Positions 1-5,205 of a stretch of DNA of 5,205 bases are shown here, piece after piece. This DNA comes from Muribaculaceae bacterium (GTDB taxonomy: Bacteria; Bacteroidota; Bacteroidia; Bacteroidales; Muribaculaceae), in NCBI GenBank assembly GCA_029051445.1, contig JAIDKP010000336.1, positions 1 through 5,205 of the forward strand. The letters are read 5' to 3'. The stretch's first letter is position 1, and each line of letters starts with the position of its first letter. The notes under the pieces are model-generated. The model was not told where the DNA came from and did no database searches. It worked only from the letters and a program-made list of their open reading frames with translations. The translations under genes were made by a program, and so were the position numbers.

Positions 1-353
1 CAATCGGATTTCCTACCGCCAACATACTTCCCGACTCCACCGACAAGCTCATACCGCTAAATGGGGTCTATGCCTGGCAGGCCATCCTCCAGGAGCAGGA
101 AGCAGAGACATTCCCCGCACTGGTCAACATTGGCGACCGCCCCACATTCGACGACAGTCGCGAGCGTTCGATAGAGGCACACATCATCGGTCTCGACCGC
201 GACATCTACGGCATGACGCTCACACTACGCTTCATTCAGCGGGTGCGCGACGAACAACGTTTTTCATCTCCCGAGGCACTGAAAGCGCAACTTGAAGCCG
301 ACCGGGAGTCGACAATAGCAATCAGCCAGATCATAAACAACTCTCCACTATGA
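1..353 (+). CDS. ribF: Bifunctional riboflavin kinase/FAD synthetase, C-terminal part (5'-truncated)
   Basis: The frame is open from base 3 to the TGA at 351-353 (116 codons); the start lies outside the window. It encodes the riboflavin kinase domain, which phosphorylates riboflavin to FMN with ATP in the cytoplasm. In full-length RibF an N-terminal adenylyltransferase domain then makes FAD; that half is not visible here. Seen directly: the window opens on IGFPTANI, the kinase PTAN motif for Mg-ATP and flavin binding. This is followed by GVYA, NIGDRPTF and SIEAHIIGLDRDIYG, whose Glu corresponds to the conserved catalytic glutamate of the family. A C-terminal helix (SSPEALKAQLEADRE) closes the domain as in typical RibF proteins. 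The end looks intact. The stop overlaps the next ATG by four bases (ATGA), suggesting co-transcription and translational coupling with the sirtuin. The family assignment is firm; that the N-terminal FAD synthetase half exists is inferred from the usual bacterial architecture. Confidence 0.95.
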   Translation, partial: IGFPTANILPDSTDKLIPLNGVYAWQAILQEQEAETFPALVNIGDRPTFDDSRERSIEAHIIGLDRDIYGMTLTLRFIQRVRDEQRFSSPEALKAQLEADRESTIAISQIINNSPL

Positions 354-1030
354 AAAAAATCGTCATATCCACCGGTGCGGGCATGAGCGCCGAGAGCGGT
401 ATATCCACATTCCGCGACGCAGGCGGCTTATGGGAAAAATATCCGGTCATGCAGGTGGCAAGCGCCGACGGATTCCGGGCCGACCCTGAGCTCGTACACC
501 GGTTTTACAACGAGAGGCGTCATCAGCTCCTCGACGCACGTCCAAACCCCGGACACTACGGACTTGTCGATCTTGAAAAAAACTTCGACGTCAGAATTAT
601 CACACAAAATGTCGACGATCTGCATGAGAGAGCCGGCTCCTCATCTGTGCTCCACCTGCACGGCGAACTGATGAAAGTACGCGCCATCGATGATGAGAAC
701 ACGATATTCACACTTGATGCCGGCAAACTTGACACAACACCCGACACGCTGATCGAGGGACACCGCGTGCGCCCGCACATTGTATTCTTTCAGGAAGCGG
801 TGCCAAATATCGAGCCGGCATGCCGCCTTGTCGAGCAAGCCGACATCTTTGTTGTCATAGGCACATCAATGAGCGTATATCCGGCTGCCGGACTGCTCTC
901 TTACGTGCGACCGGGAACCGAGGTCTACTACATCGATCCCAACCCCGCTCCTGTACCCGAATGGGTACAAGTGATAAAAGCGGGAGCATCTGAAGGCATA
1001 AGACTCCTTTCCGAGAAACTGCTGAAATAA
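350..1030 (+). CDS. Sirtuin-family NAD-dependent protein deacylase (zinc-less, CobB/SIRT5-like)
   Basis: 226 aa, predicted cytoplasmic. Sirtuins remove acyl groups from lysines using NAD+, giving nicotinamide and O-acyl-ADP-ribose. NAD-binding motifs are present: GAGMSAESGISTFRD (residues 9-23), TQNVDDLHERAGS (85-97) and GTSMSVYPAAG (171-181). The catalytic His is H104 in HLHGEL. Y53 and R56 (FYNERR) match the YxxR pair that recognises succinyl or malonyl lysine in SIRT5 and E. coli CobB. Oddities: the segment between H104 and RPHIV (142-145) contains no cysteine at all, so the usual four-Cys zinc site is missing; the only Cys is C158. The substrate-binding WFGE motif reads FFQE (146-149), with Gln for Gly. 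The start is well fixed because the Rossmann motif begins within ten residues and the ATG overlaps the ribF stop. Length is close to short bacterial CobB forms. I recall zinc-less sirtuins in Bacteroides, so cysteine loss may be lineage-wide. The family is certain; activity and acyl preference are inferred. Confidence 0.93.
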   Translation: MKKIVISTGAGMSAESGISTFRDAGGLWEKYPVMQVASADGFRADPELVHRFYNERRHQLLDARPNPGHYGLVDLEKNFDVRIITQNVDDLHERAGSSSVLHLHGELMKVRAIDDENTIFTLDAGKLDTTPDTLIEGHRVRPHIVFFQEAVPNIEPACRLVEQADIFVVIGTSMSVYPAAGLLSYVRPGTEVYYIDPNPAPVPEWVQVIKAGASEGIRLLSEKLLK

Positions 1031-1047
1031 GAAGTAAAGACACGAGC

Positions 1048-2481
1048 ATGACAGCATTTCAGGAATTCCTGCATTCACCGTGGCTCTACTACACGCTCAT
1101 GTCAGTCTACGCTCTGTCGATACTGACTGTCATCATCGTGATACTGTCGGAGAACCGAAGTCCGGTAAAATCTCTGGCATGGATGACTGTGCTTCTCGTC
1201 ATGCCTGGTGTCGGACTTGTTCTTTACATCTTCTTCGGCCGCAACATTCAACGCAAACGCCTGATATCAAGACGCAATCAACGCAAGCTCCGACGTAAGG
1301 AAGCCACGCGCCGCCCCACCGATTTCCGCCGTCTCAGACTTTCGCCTCAATCCGTTCAACTCGTAAAACTAAGCCACACACTTGCCGGAGCTGTGTACCA
1401 TGAGGGAAACTCTGCCACCATCTTCACTCATGCCACAGAAAAAATGGATGCGCTTATCAGCGATATAGAAAATGCATCCGATTACATAAACATCGAATAC
1501 TACATAATCGAGGACGACTCGACAGGCCGCAGGCTTCAAAAAGCGCTTATTGCCGCCGCCCGACGTGGTGTCAGAGTCCGGGTCATCTACGATCATGTCG
1601 GCAGCTTCTCGGCCGGGCGGAAATTCTGGCGTGAGCTACGCGACGCAGGAGTCGACGTGCACCCGTTTTTCAAAGTTGTCTTTCCGCTATTCGCGACACG
1701 CATCAACTGGCGCAACCACCGCAAGATCGCGATAATAGACGGACGTTCAGCCTACATCGGAGGGATGAATATAGCCGACAGATACATAGCGCCTACATGG
1801 AGAGACCTCCATGTACGCATCACCGGATCAGCCGTCAGCGCACTGCAATACTGCTTTGCTGTCGACTGGACATTCATGGGGCAACCACTTGTCAAGGACA
1901 GCATTCCCAACGACATACCCATTCCGGAAAAGCCTATGGGAATACAGCTCATAACATCAGGCCCGACCGGAAAATGGCCGAATATATCAATGGTTTTTCA
2001 GCGTGCCATAGCCAACGCACGGCGGCGGGTCTACATAATGACACCATATTTCCTTCCCGACGATCCGCTGTTGCGCGCAATGCAGACTGCAGCACTTGCA
2101 AGGGTCGACGTGCGCATTCTCATACCACGCAATCCCGACTCCGCGGTAATGCGTCACGCGTCATTCAGCTACATCTCGCAATGCCTGACTGCCGGAATGA
2201 AAGTATATCTCTACGAAGGAGGCATGTTGCATTCCAAAGCACTTATCATAGACTACGACATGGTTTCGGTCGGATCCACCAATTTCGACTTCCGCAGTTT
2301 CGAACACAACTTCGAGGCAAACATACTGGTCTATTCACAGGAATTCAACGCACGCATTACCGAAGAATTCCGTGAAGCATGCAACTCAGCCACCCGTATA
2401 GTCGCGTCAGAATGGCACAGGCGACCGCTGATAAACCGTGCGATACAGTCTGTAGTACGGCTTCTCGCCCCAATACTCTGA
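1048..2481 (+). CDS. cls: Cardiolipin synthase (phospholipase D superfamily, ClsA-like)
   Basis: 477 aa inner-membrane enzyme expected to condense two phosphatidylglycerol molecules into cardiolipin and glycerol. Two N-terminal hydrophobic helices (about residues 14-33 and 43-63) precede a strongly basic stretch (about 65-90, rich in Arg and Lys), the usual membrane-anchor layout of ClsA-type enzymes. Both catalytic HxKxxxxD motifs are intact: H224/K226/D231 (NHRKIAIID) followed by GGMNIADRY, and H395/K397/D402 (LHSKALIID) followed by GSTNFDFRS. NIEYYIIEDDSTG near residue 148 and MTPYFLPDD near 331 are also typical of the family. Length is near that of E. coli ClsA (486 aa), and no frameshift or missing residue is seen. 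It starts 17 bases after the sirtuin stop and ends 3 bases before the methyltransferase ATG, so it sits inside the operon. A different phosphatidyl donor, such as phosphatidylethanolamine used by ClsC-type enzymes, cannot be excluded from sequence, but the two-helix anchor favours the ClsA/classical type. Confidence 0.95.
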   Translation: MTAFQEFLHSPWLYYTLMSVYALSILTVIIVILSENRSPVKSLAWMTVLLVMPGVGLVLYIFFGRNIQRKRLISRRNQRKLRRKEATRRPTDFRRLRLSPQSVQLVKLSHTLAGAVYHEGNSATIFTHATEKMDALISDIENASDYINIEYYIIEDDSTGRRLQKALIAAARRGVRVRVIYDHVGSFSAGRKFWRELRDAGVDVHPFFKVVFPLFATRINWRNHRKIAIIDGRSAYIGGMNIADRYIAPTWRDLHVRITGSAVSALQYCFAVDWTFMGQPLVKDSIPNDIPIPEKPMGIQLITSGPTGKWPNISMVFQRAIANARRRVYIMTPYFLPDDPLLRAMQTAALARVDVRILIPRNPDSAVMRHASFSYISQCLTAGMKVYLYEGGMLHSKALIIDYDMVSVGSTNFDFRSFEHNFEANILVYSQEFNARITEEFREACNSATRIVASEWHRRPLINRAIQSVVRLLAPIL

Positions 2482-2484
2482 ACA

Positions 2485-3138
2485 ATGGATCTTGAAGAAT
2501 ATCTCCTGAGCCACACCGACCCCGAGCCTGAGCACCTGAAACATCTTTACCGGGATGCAAATCTGCAGCTGCTATACCCGCGCATGCTCTCCGGACATCT
2601 GCAGGGGCGCCTGCTGAAGATGCTCACTCAGATGATCGCACCGATGAGAGCGCTCGAACTCGGGACATTCGCCGGATATTCGGCACTATGCATTGCCGAG
2701 GGACTCCCCGAGGGAGCGACACTCGATACAGTAGAGATCTTTGATGAGCTTCAGCCGTTTCTGGAGAGTCACCTTACCGGAGCACCTTATGCCGACCGGG
2801 TGCGTCTGCACATTGCCGACGCAATGGAAATCGTGCCGCGTCTTGCCGCAGAGCAAGGAAAGTTCGACATGGCGTTTATCGATGCAGACAAGCGTCTTTA
2901 TCCGGAATACTACGATATGCTGATGCCGCTTATGAACCCGGGAGGCTGGATTCTCGCCGACAATACACTCTGGGATGGCAAAGTGCTTGACGATAAAAAA
3001 GACACTGGCGAGTCACGGCATAATCGCCAGGCATCGTCAATAGCCCGATTCAACGACATGGTAGCAGCCGACAGACGTGTTGAGAAGCTAATACTACCTC
3101 TGCGGGACGGACTCACGATCATTCATCTAAAACAATAA
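2485..3138 (+). CDS. Class I SAM-dependent O-methyltransferase (COMT/CCoAOMT family, TrmR-like)
   Basis: 217 aa, soluble, no signal peptide. The Rossmann-fold SAM site is clear: ALELGTFAGYSAL (56-68) is motif I, and the acidic E84 in DTVEI would bind the SAM ribose. IADAM (110-114) and the FIDADK motif (131-136) follow. D133, D159 and N160 (ADNTLW) match the divalent-metal ligands of catechol/caffeoyl-CoA-type O-methyltransferases, so a Mg2+-dependent mechanism is expected. The N-terminal stretch PRMLSGHLQGRLL (32-44) matches a conserved substrate-side segment seen in bacterial members. This family includes Bacillus subtilis TrmR (YrrM), which methylates 5-hydroxyuridine at tRNA position 34, as well as enzymes acting on small catechols. 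A tRNA role is attractive for a housekeeping operon but is not shown by the sequence. The ATG lies 3 bases after the cls stop, with no room for an independent promoter. The family call is firm; the substrate is unknown. Confidence 0.9.
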   Translation: MDLEEYLLSHTDPEPEHLKHLYRDANLQLLYPRMLSGHLQGRLLKMLTQMIAPMRALELGTFAGYSALCIAEGLPEGATLDTVEIFDELQPFLESHLTGAPYADRVRLHIADAMEIVPRLAAEQGKFDMAFIDADKRLYPEYYDMLMPLMNPGGWILADNTLWDGKVLDDKKDTGESRHNRQASSIARFNDMVAADRRVEKLILPLRDGLTIIHLKQ

Positions 3139-3146
3139 ACCATACC

Positions 3147-4124
3147 ATGAATCAAACAAAAAAATTTCGGCTAATAGCATTCTTTTGCCTTGCATTAGCC
3201 ACTGCATTCCCGACTGTTAAAGCCGGAAACAAAGCTGATGCCGACACACTGCGCCTGCTGTATTGGAACATACAGAACGGCATGTGGGCTGATCAGCCCG
3301 ACAATTACGATAATTTCGTCGAGTGGGTAAAGGGGTATGATCCCGATGTATGCGTCTGGTGCGAGGCACAGACAATCTACAAGGACGGCACAACAGAAGC
3401 ATGCGAGATAAAAGACCGCTATCTCACCGACAACTGGGGAGAAGTCGCCGCACGCTACGGACACAGCTACTGGACTAAAAGCGGCCATCGCGACAACTAC
3501 CCGCAGGTCATTACCTCAAAATACCCTATTGAGAAAATACTTGACATCGTGGGCGAAGAGCCTGACAGCGTCGTTACCCACGGAGCCTGCCGCGCTTGCA
3601 TCGAAGTAGGTGGAAAACGCATCAACATCGTCACACTCCACACATGGCCGCAGGCCTATGCCTACCGCGCCGAAGACCGCGAGGCAAGCAAAGCCAAAAG
3701 AGAAGGCGACAACTACCGCCGCATGGAGATGGAGTATATATGCGGCCACACAATTCTCGCCGAACCCGATGCATCAAATCAGTACTGGATGATGATGGGT
3801 GACTTCAATTCACGCTCACCCAAAGACAACTGGTATTACAAATACCCTGAAAACGACACGCGGCTTATGACACAGGACTACATCCTGCGCCACACACCAT
3901 ATGTCGACGTGATCGCCGAGCGGTATCCGGGACAGTTCTTCACCACGACCTACGGCAAGTCACGCATCGATTTCGTCTACTGCACACGCCCTCTCTACGA
4001 CACAATAATCAACGCCTACGTTGTCAACGACCGATACACTATCGACCCGAGAGCCGACGACAAGACCTATTTCCACTTCCCGTCGGATCACCTCCCAATC
4101 CTCGTTGACTTCAGACTGAAATAA
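3147..4124 (+). CDS. Secreted endonuclease/exonuclease/phosphatase-family protein
   Basis: 325 aa. The N-terminus is a good Sec signal peptide: basic MNQTKKFR, hydrophobic LIAFFCLALATAF, then PTVKA with likely signal peptidase I cleavage after A26, so the mature protein should be periplasmic or exported. The mature part is an EEP (DNase I-like) domain. Metal and catalytic positions visible are N41 (WNIQNG), E73 (WCEAQ), H165 (LHTWP), D219 and N221 (GDFNS), D275 (RIDFVY) and D314/H315 (SDHLPI). All core residues of a divalent-metal phosphodiesterase or phosphatase are therefore present. The fold is shared by nucleases, sphingomyelinases and inositol-phosphate phosphatases, so the substrate cannot be read off. 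A charged segment rich in Arg, Lys and Glu (about 172-200) lies between the catalytic His and GDFNS, longer than in minimal EEP domains. It starts 8 bases after the methyltransferase stop and is followed 16 bases later by fmt. It is the only predicted exported protein among the cytoplasmic and membrane housekeeping genes here. Confidence 0.88.
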   Translation: MNQTKKFRLIAFFCLALATAFPTVKAGNKADADTLRLLYWNIQNGMWADQPDNYDNFVEWVKGYDPDVCVWCEAQTIYKDGTTEACEIKDRYLTDNWGEVAARYGHSYWTKSGHRDNYPQVITSKYPIEKILDIVGEEPDSVVTHGACRACIEVGGKRINIVTLHTWPQAYAYRAEDREASKAKREGDNYRRMEMEYICGHTILAEPDASNQYWMMMGDFNSRSPKDNWYYKYPENDTRLMTQDYILRHTPYVDVIAERYPGQFFTTTYGKSRIDFVYCTRPLYDTIINAYVVNDRYTIDPRADDKTYFHFPSDHLPILVDFRLK

Positions 4125-4140
4125 ACATCATAGCTCCTAC

Positions 4141-5091
4141 ATGGAAAAAAAGAAACTCCGCATAGTATTTCTCGGCACGCCCGAATTTGCTGTAGAAAGC
4201 CTCGACCGCATCCATTCGGCCGGATATGATATCGCCGCAGTTGTAACCATGCCCGACAAGCCCGCCGGACGCGGACACAAGCTTCTTCAGTCGCCTGTCA
4301 AGCAATGGGCTGTCGCCCACGACATAAAGGTATTACAACCCGCGAGGCTGAAAGACCCTGCATTTGTCGACGAGTTGCGGTCGTTGAATGCCAACCTGTT
4401 TGTTGTCATTGCATTCCGCATGCTTCCGGAAATCGTATGGCAAATGCCTGAACTCGGCACATTCAATCTGCATGCCTCACTATTGCCACGCTATCGTGGA
4501 GCTGCGCCGATCAACCACGCCGTAATGAACGGAGACACAAAAACCGGAGTCACAACCTTTTTCCTGAAACACGAGATAGACACAGGCGATATCATCGCAC
4601 AGCGAAGCATAGACATAGCTCCCGATGAAGATGCAGGCTCGGTACATGACCGACTGATGCTTCTCGGTGCCGACCTCACTCTTGAGACTCTGCAAAGCAT
4701 CGTCAACGGCACATTGCGCACTATAAGCCAGGATGAATTGCTCACTGCCGGCGAAGAGCCAACACCCGCACCCAAGATTTTCAGGGAGACATGCGAGATC
4801 GACTGGAATCGCACAGCCGCCGAGATCCAAAACCACGTGCGCGGACTTGCCCCCTATCCGGCCGCATGGACGCGACTCACACTACCCGGACAGACCGATG
4901 CCATCGAGGTGAAAGTGCTTAAAGTCAAAACATCCGATAACTCGCAGCTCGCCCCCGGAGAGGTAACAGCAGGCAACGGCAAACTCACCGTAGGCTGTAG
5001 CGGAAAGACTGCCATAGAGATCCTGGAGCTGAAAGCCGAAGGAAAACGCGCAATGCCCGCAGCTGATTTCCTGCGCGGATTGCACTTGTAG
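4141..5091 (+). CDS. fmt: Methionyl-tRNA formyltransferase
   Basis: 316 aa, cytoplasmic; transfers a formyl group from 10-formyltetrahydrofolate to Met-tRNA(fMet), making the initiator tRNA for bacterial translation. The N-terminus (RIVFLGTPEFAVESL) starts the formyltransferase fold. PDKPAGRGHKLLQSPVK (about 38-54) is the loop that contacts the tRNA acceptor end. The catalytic triad N109, H111 and D147 lies in FNLHASLLPRYRGAAPIN and EIDTGDII, matching E. coli N108/H110/D146. The C-terminal OB-like domain begins near residue 208 and finishes with the usual KAEGKRAMPAADFLRG ending, so the gene is full length (E. coli Fmt is 315 aa). The ATG is 16 bases after the preceding stop with no Shine-Dalgarno sequence; codons 2-5 are A-rich. 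It is the last gene of the cluster, and a promoter for the next gene overlaps its final codons. The assignment is essentially certain. Confidence 0.98.
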   Translation: MEKKKLRIVFLGTPEFAVESLDRIHSAGYDIAAVVTMPDKPAGRGHKLLQSPVKQWAVAHDIKVLQPARLKDPAFVDELRSLNANLFVVIAFRMLPEIVWQMPELGTFNLHASLLPRYRGAAPINHAVMNGDTKTGVTTFFLKHEIDTGDIIAQRSIDIAPDEDAGSVHDRLMLLGADLTLETLQSIVNGTLRTISQDELLTAGEEPTPAPKIFRETCEIDWNRTAAEIQNHVRGLAPYPAAWTRLTLPGQTDAIEVKVLKVKTSDNSQLAPGEVTAGNGKLTVGCSGKTAIEILELKAEGKRAMPAADFLRGLHL

Positions 5092-5110
5092 ACTTTTTAA
5101 ACTATATTTG
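5079..5110 (+). promoter_or_regulatory. Bacteroidota-type housekeeping sigma promoter upstream of the gene at 5138
   Basis: TATATTTG at 5103-5110 is a perfect match to the Bacteroidota -7 consensus TAnnTTTG. ATTG at 5079-5082 matches three of four bases of the -33 TTTG box, and the 20-base spacer is in the usual range. Transcription would begin within about ten bases downstream, leaving a leader of roughly 20-25 bases before the ATG at 5138. The -33 box lies inside the last codons of fmt. In a scan of the plus strand by eye I found no other perfect TAnnTTTG in the window, which fits the upstream genes being expressed from a promoter outside it. Confidence 0.7.
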
Positions 5111-5137
5111 ACCGAATAAACCCAATATCACATCATC

Positions 5138-5205
5138 ATGCACCAAAAACAGCAAGCCCCTGTCAATAGCGACGAATTCAAGACTCCCGATCCTATGACC
5201 GGAGA
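5138..5205 (+). CDS. Start of an unidentified protein gene (3'-truncated)
   Basis: An open frame begins at ATG 5138 and runs off the window after 22 complete codons. The visible N-terminus is polar and low in hydrophobic residues: it opens MHQKQQAPVNSDEF and continues with KTPDPMTG. There is no signal peptide or membrane segment in what is visible. The start is supported by an in-frame TAA at 5117-5119 and by the promoter at 5079-5110, which would give a short AT-rich leader of the Bacteroidota kind. The 46 bases between fmt and this ATG contain no hairpin terminator that I can see. I do not recognise the family; too little of the protein is present, and a polar start of this kind could be a cytoplasmic enzyme or a flexible N-terminal tail. 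It is likely a separate transcription unit from the ribF-fmt block, although readthrough is possible. Confidence 0.6.
   Translation, partial: MHQKQQAPVNSDEFKTPDPMTG

Noticed and set aside
1797..2375. A 192-codon open frame on the plus strand inside cls
   Set aside because: It lies wholly within the cardiolipin synthase frame, which carries both HKD motifs. Its product is rich in Arg, His, Ser and Thr, typical of an off-frame reading, and shows no domain.
3147..3224. Lipoprotein signal (Cys at residue 14) in the EEP protein
   Set aside because: The Cys is in the middle of the hydrophobic core (IAFFCLAL), without a lipobox Leu at -3 and small residues before it. A signal peptidase I site after A26 fits better.
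3195..3488. A 97-codon antisense frame opposite the EEP gene, with hydrophobic stretches
   Set aside because: It sits opposite the signal peptide and the first catalytic motifs of a clear gene. Its hydrophobicity follows from the complement of that sequence.
4480..4836. Antisense frames of 118 and 107 codons opposite fmt
   Set aside because: They overlap the conserved catalytic core of fmt, and two different reverse frames being open in the same region points to codon-bias shadows. No promoter or family motif supports either.
5092..5137. Rho-independent terminator after fmt
   Set aside because: There is a short T-run at 5094-5098, but no GC-rich inverted repeat precedes it.
5131..5139. CAT triplet repeat before the last start codon
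   Set aside because: Only three units, overlapping the start codon; this is expected by chance and carries no support as a functional repeat.

Overview
The window holds a dense, entirely plus-strand block of chromosomal genes, about 50% GC or a little above by eye. Three things suggest a gut-type member of the Bacteroidota, order Bacteroidales; Muribaculaceae would fit the base composition, but this is a tentative inference. First, no gene start has a clear Shine-Dalgarno sequence, and leaders are AT-rich. Second, the one recognisable promoter has the Bacteroidota form (a TTG-type -33 box and a perfect TAnnTTTG -7 box). Third, the sirtuin resembles a zinc-free type that I recall from Bacteroides. 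No rRNA, tRNA, CRISPR, insertion sequence or phage gene is visible.

Layout. 1-353 is the 3' end of ribF (riboflavin kinase domain). Its stop codon overlaps the start of a sirtuin-type NAD-dependent protein deacylase (350-1030). Next come a two-HKD cardiolipin synthase (1048-2481), a class I SAM-dependent O-methyltransferase of the COMT/TrmR-like family (2485-3138), a predicted secreted endonuclease/exonuclease/phosphatase-fold protein (3147-4124) and methionyl-tRNA formyltransferase fmt (4141-5091). Junctions are a 4-base overlap, then gaps of 17, 3, 8 and 16 bases, so all six are probably one transcription unit. A strong promoter candidate (5079-5110) lies across the end of fmt and just after it. 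It probably drives a new gene starting at 5138, of which only 22 codons are visible.

The genes do not form one obvious pathway. They cover flavin cofactor synthesis, NAD-dependent protein deacylation, membrane phospholipid synthesis, a possible tRNA or small-molecule methylation, an exported phosphoesterase-like enzyme, and formylation of initiator tRNA. This looks like a housekeeping operon of mixed content rather than a defence or mobile island. I do not see an undescribed multi-gene system. The most unusual item is the sirtuin: it has lost all four zinc-binding cysteines and has a Gln where the substrate-binding FGE motif normally has Gly, yet keeps the catalytic and NAD-binding residues and the Tyr/Arg pair of acidic-acyl (SIRT5/CobB-like) deacylases.
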